Shown piece by piece: positions 61,376-64,000 of a stretch of DNA of 64,000 bases. The notes beneath the pieces were generated by a model. The model was not told the origin of the DNA and did no database searches. It saw nothing but the letters and a program-made list of their open reading frames with translations. The position numbers and the translations under genes are program-made. Numbering within the stretch: the stretch's first letter is position 1; each line of letters opens with the position of its first letter. The DNA comes from Actinomycetes bacterium (GTDB taxonomy: Bacteria; Actinomycetota; Actinomycetes; Mycobacteriales; Mycobacteriaceae). The stretch covers positions 1-64,000 of the forward strand of contig JAEYMI010000101.1 in the NCBI GenBank assembly GCA_023461275.1, given 5' to 3'.

Positions 61376-61527
61376 CGCTGGTCGAGTAGCCCCGTGAGCC
61401 GGTTCCTGCTGGTCGAGTAGCCCCGCGAGCGATAGCGAGTGGGGCGTATCGAGATCTGTTGGGTGGCAAGTGATCTCGATACACCGGGCGGGCTCGCTGC
61501 GGTCGCTCGTCCGGCACTCGATCAGCG
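61376..61527. repeat. Palindromic dispersed repeat (GTCGAGTAG/ATCGAGA type), copy 2
   Basis: Two direct copies of GCTGGTCGAGTAGCCCCG (near 61378 and 61409) are followed by GCGAGCGATAGCGAG. Perfect 11-nt inverted arms GTATCGAGATC (61446-61456) and GATCTCGATAC (61472-61482) come next, then CGGGCTCGCTGCGGTCGCTCG and an ACTCGATCAGC end. It fills the gap between convergent genes, as does the element at 44580-44706. Elements of this look are frequent in Gordonia-type genomes. Confidence 0.75.
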
Positions 61528-61537
61528 GTGGGTCGCT

Positions 61538-62569
61538 CTATGCCTCGCCGCGTTCCCACTGCTCGATGAGCGCGGACTCGGCGTCCTCGGTGAGGGTGCC
61601 GTAAAGCTTGAACCGTGCCATGCCGCCGTCGGGGTAGATGTCCATCCGCGCCTCGGTCAGCGGCCGGTCGACGTCGAGGACGAACCGGTGGCGTGTGTCG
61701 GGCTGTAAATCCGTGCGCGGCAACAGTTCAAACCATTCGCCGTCATCTCCGTCGCGGCCGCGGATCATCGCCGAGCCGGGCGCGTTGCCGAGGAAGTAGC
61801 TGGTGTCGAGTTCCACCAGGCTCACCCGGCCGCGGCCGGCGAGCCGTACCTGCACCCAGTCGTTGCCTTCGTCGCGGCGTCGGGAGGTTTCCCATCCCTC
61901 GCCCATGTGACGGGCGCGGCCGGGCATCAGCAGGTTGTTCGGCGAACTGTAGAACATGTTGGAACAGGCCGTGATCAGGCCACCGTTTTCCAATGCGCCG
62001 AGATCGAAGTGGCCGTAACGGAAAAAGTGCGGGTTGGGTACGCCCCGGCCGTGTACCCGGAATCGGGCGATGCCGCCGTCGGGATGCATGGTGAGCCGGA
62101 CGTGGGTGAAACGGTTCTTGGCGTCGACCTTGAACGGGTTGCGGGTGTCACCGTCGACCGGAGTCTTGTCCACGATGGTGACCCAATCGGCCTCGTCGAG
62201 CAGTTGCTGCGGTGAGACCACACCCTCCACGGCGGCCGCCTCGACGGAGATGAACGGCGGGTAGTTGCCCTTGAACCAGGAGGTGTCGACGACGACGCCG
62301 TAGATCACGCCGGGTGCGCCGAGCCGAATGATCGCCTGGTCGACGCCCTGCTCGCGACGGCGGCGCGTCTCCCAGCCGTCGTACACCTGGCCCTTGTGTC
62401 CGAAGGTTGCCGGTTGATACTGCGCGGGACCGGTCTTGATCAGGTTCTGCGACTCGGCGAACAGGTCGTCGTTGGTCCACAGCACGGCACCACCCAGGTC
62501 GCGCAACGCCAGGTCGGGCATTGAGGTGAAGTGTGGACGGCTGGTTGCTCCTGGCGGCTGTGGGGTCAC
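61538..62569 (-). CDS. alc: Allantoicase
   Basis: 343 residues if started at GTG 62569; ATG 62521 would remove 16. It has two allantoicase repeats. The first has ATFGHKGQVYDGWETRRRREQGVDQAIIRLGAPGVIYGVVVDTSWFKGN. The second has ARHMGEGWETSRRRDEGNDWVQVRLAGRGRVSLVELDTSYFLGNAPG. Both end with a YPDGG/HPDGG-ARF(R/K) turn. It hydrolyses allantoate to ureidoglycolate and urea in purine breakdown. No other ureide gene is in the window. It diverges from the MarR gene. Confidence 0.92.
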   Translation of the reverse strand: MTPQPPGATSRPHFTSMPDLALRDLGGAVLWTNDDLFAESQNLIKTGPAQYQPATFGHKGQVYDGWETRRRREQGVDQAIIRLGAPGVIYGVVVDTSWFKGNYPPFISVEAAAVEGVVSPQQLLDEADWVTIVDKTPVDGDTRNPFKVDAKNRFTHVRLTMHPDGGIARFRVHGRGVPNPHFFRYGHFDLGALENGGLITACSNMFYSSPNNLLMPGRARHMGEGWETSRRRDEGNDWVQVRLAGRGRVSLVELDTSYFLGNAPGSAMIRGRDGDDGEWFELLPRTDLQPDTRHRFVLDVDRPLTEARMDIYPDGGMARFKLYGTLTEDAESALIEQWERGEA

Positions 62570-62609
62570 GGATACCGATCTTAGTGGGCATTTGCCTGCA
62601 ACCCGACCT

Positions 62610-62627
62610 GAGCGCATACTTGCGCTC
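62610..62627. promoter_or_regulatory. Inverted repeat between allantoicase and the MarR gene
   Basis: GAGCGC and GCGCTC arms around ATACTT lie in the 150-nt divergent promoter region. The neighbouring TTGCCTGCAAC and TGCTGCAACC are a loose further pair. This is the most likely area for MarR binding, but the exact operator is not obvious. Confidence 0.4.
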
Positions 62628-62719
62628 AGCAACTACTTGTATGCTGCAACCAATTAGCACGAATCGGACAGCTCATCGTCGCGTGCGTGAATCCGCACCC
62701 ACAAGCCGGAGGAGGAACC

Positions 62720-63193
62720 ATGTTGGAGCCGTCCTCCATCGACGATCTCTTCGGCGCACTGGCCCGCTACTCCCGGATGAAGGAGCACGCGACCTCGACG
62801 AACCTGCGGACACCCGATGGTGACATCGAGATCGCGGCGTTCACCTGCCTGTTCCATCTGGAGCGGGAATCGATGCGTTCGCGACAGCTCGCTCAGGCCC
62901 TGAACTCCGACCCGTCGACGATCTCGCGGCATGTCGCCCAACTCGTCGAACGCGGCTATGTGCGTCGCGAGGCCGACCCCGACGACGGCCGGGCCACCCT
63001 GCTGGTCATCACCGACGAGGGACGCGAGAAGGTGCAGGCCATCAAGCACCGACGACGCTCCCTACTCCAGGAAGCACTGAGCGAGTGGACCGACGAGCAG
63101 ATGGCGAACCTCACAGCTCTGCTCACCAGGTTCCTCGACGACGCCGAAACCGTGCTGACACCGAATTGCTCGAGAGGACAGAAGAAATCATGA
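62720..63193 (+). CDS. MarR family transcriptional regulator
   Basis: 157 residues from ATG 62720, behind GGAGGAGGAA. The winged helix is MRSRQLAQALNSDPSTISRHVAQLVERGYVRREADPDDGRATLLVIT, with the D-x-R wing. Its TGA overlaps the transporter ATG at 63190, so regulator and pump form an operon. It probably represses that operon and is released by the pumped compound. Confidence 0.9.
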   Translation: MLEPSSIDDLFGALARYSRMKEHATSTNLRTPDGDIEIAAFTCLFHLERESMRSRQLAQALNSDPSTISRHVAQLVERGYVRREADPDDGRATLLVITDEGREKVQAIKHRRRSLLQEALSEWTDEQMANLTALLTRFLDDAETVLTPNCSRGQKKS

Positions 63194-64000
63194 GTGAACG
63201 CAACACCGTAGGAGGTGAGACAGTGTCTGAAACGACACCGGCGTCATCGACGCAGACCGCGGGCGCCGCGGGTGCGGGACTGACGCACCGGCAGATTCTC
63301 ACGGTCATGGCCGGTCTGATGATCGGCATGTTCCTGGCCGCGCTCGACCAGACCATCGTGTCGACGGCCATCCGGACCATCGCCGACGATCTGCAGGGCT
63401 ACGACATGCAGGCCTGGGTGACCACCGCCTACCTGGTCACCTCGACGATCGTCACCCCGCTGTACGGAAAACTGTCGGACATCTACGGCCGCAAGCCGTT
63501 CTTCATGGTGGCCATCACCATCTTCGTGATCGGTTCGCTGGCGTGCAGTATGGCGACGTCGATGTATGAGCTCGCGGCCTTCCGCGCGTTCCAGGGTCTC
63601 GGCGCGGGTGGTCTGTTCACCTTGGCGCTGACCACCATCGGCGACATCGTTCCGCCCCGCGAGCGCGCCAAGTACCAGGGCTACTTCCTGGCCGTGTTCG
63701 GTACCTCCAGCGTGCTCGGCCCGGTGCTCGGCGGCTTCTTCGCCGGCCAGAGCTCGATCCTGTGGATCTCCGGCTGGCGCTGGGTGTTCCTGGTGAACGT
63801 GCCGATCGGCATCATCGCGCTGTTCGTGGTCTACAAGGTGCTCAACTACGACCAGCAGAAGGGCGTCGGCGGTCGCACCGATTATTGGGGCGCAACAGCT
63901 CTCGCGGTTGCCGTGGCACCGCTGCTGATCGTCGCCGAACAGGGACGCGAATGGGGATGGTTCTCCGGCCTGGCGGTGCTGTGTTACGCGATCGGCATCC
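63190..64000 (+). CDS. MFS drug efflux transporter, DHA2 (14-TM) family, cut by window end
   Basis: The first 270 residues are visible; the frame is open to the window edge. Motif D1 is FLAALDQTIVSTAIRTIADDL, motif A is GKLSDIYGRKP, motif B is RAFQGLGAGGLFTLALTTIGD and motif C is SSVLGPVLGGFFAG, all typical of EmrB/QacA proton antiporters. Start ATG 63190 overlaps the MarR stop. A GTG at 63223 with AGGAGGTGA just upstream looks better for ribosome binding and may be the true start. It is preceded by a Thr/Ala-rich leader. Confidence 0.9.
   Translation, partial: MSERNTVGGETVSETTPASSTQTAGAAGAGLTHRQILTVMAGLMIGMFLAALDQTIVSTAIRTIADDLQGYDMQAWVTTAYLVTSTIVTPLYGKLSDIYGRKPFFMVAITIFVIGSLACSMATSMYELAAFRAFQGLGAGGLFTLALTTIGDIVPPRERAKYQGYFLAVFGTSSVLGPVLGGFFAGQSSILWISGWRWVFLVNVPIGIIALFVVYKVLNYDQQKGVGGRTDYWGATALAVAVAPLLIVAEQGREWGWFSGLAVLCYAIGI

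Noticed and set aside
61239..61537. Insertion sequence remnant after the SAM-controlled operon
   Set aside because: Only small palindromic repeats are seen; no transposase-like coding remnant or terminal inverted repeats with a target duplication.

Overview
The window reads as chromosomal DNA of a high-GC mycolic-acid actinomycete of the order Mycobacteriales, most like Gordonia or a close relative. GTG starts are frequent, translational overlaps of the ATGA/GTGA kind are common, and many genes are the classic neighbours around Mycobacterium tuberculosis Rv0357c-Rv0391: an Rv0383c-like protein, pyrE, a SpoU methylase, DedA proteins, class II fba, an Rv0361-like protein, a DUF3151 protein, an M50 peptidase, an Rv0358-like protein, purA, purT, a rhodanese and metZ. 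I recalled this synteny from memory and did not compute it. I saw no rRNA, tRNA, CRISPR array or insertion sequence.

Layout. 0.2-10.7 kb, minus strand: a six-gene catabolic operon with a MarR regulator and a DJ-1 protein, centred on an ectoine hydrolase (DoeA). It also has an M20 deacylase, a class III transaminase and a semialdehyde dehydrogenase, which together would take ectoine to aspartate. 10.7-29.3 kb: conserved housekeeping and envelope genes. 29.4-38.3 kb: a PAS/GAF-like protein, then an eight-gene co-directional biosynthetic operon: KAS III, ACP, AvrD-family protein, histidine phosphatase, malonyl transacylase, type II thioesterase, FAD monooxygenase and MFS exporter. 38.3-44.5 kb: adenylate cyclase, Na+/H+ antiporter, UBP zinc finger protein, purT with a long Pro-rich tail, and a DUF456 protein. 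44.7-55.7 kb: accessory DNA between purT and metZ, with a FecCD/FecE siderophore importer, a secreted protein, a glutamine-synthetase-like/Rieske dioxygenase/RpiR block bracketed by two copies of a 74-nt palindromic element, fprA, and a siderophore-binding lipoprotein preceded by a good IdeR/DtxR box. 56.6-64 kb: rhodanese-metZ, an amidohydrolase, a SAM-IV-type riboswitch controlling a cysteine-desulfurase-like enzyme and a small partner, allantoicase, and a MarR-MFS drug efflux pair cut by the window end.

The most promising undescribed system is the AvrD operon (30740-38258). The gene set can make a beta-ketoacyl-ACP (transacylase, ACP, KAS III), join it to a sugar or triose phosphate (AvrD, by analogy with syringolide and gamma-butyrolactone synthesis), remove phosphate (histidine phosphatase), oxidise (FAD monooxygenase) and export (MFS). 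It therefore predicts a syringolide- or butenolide-like small molecule, possibly a signal. The product itself is inference.
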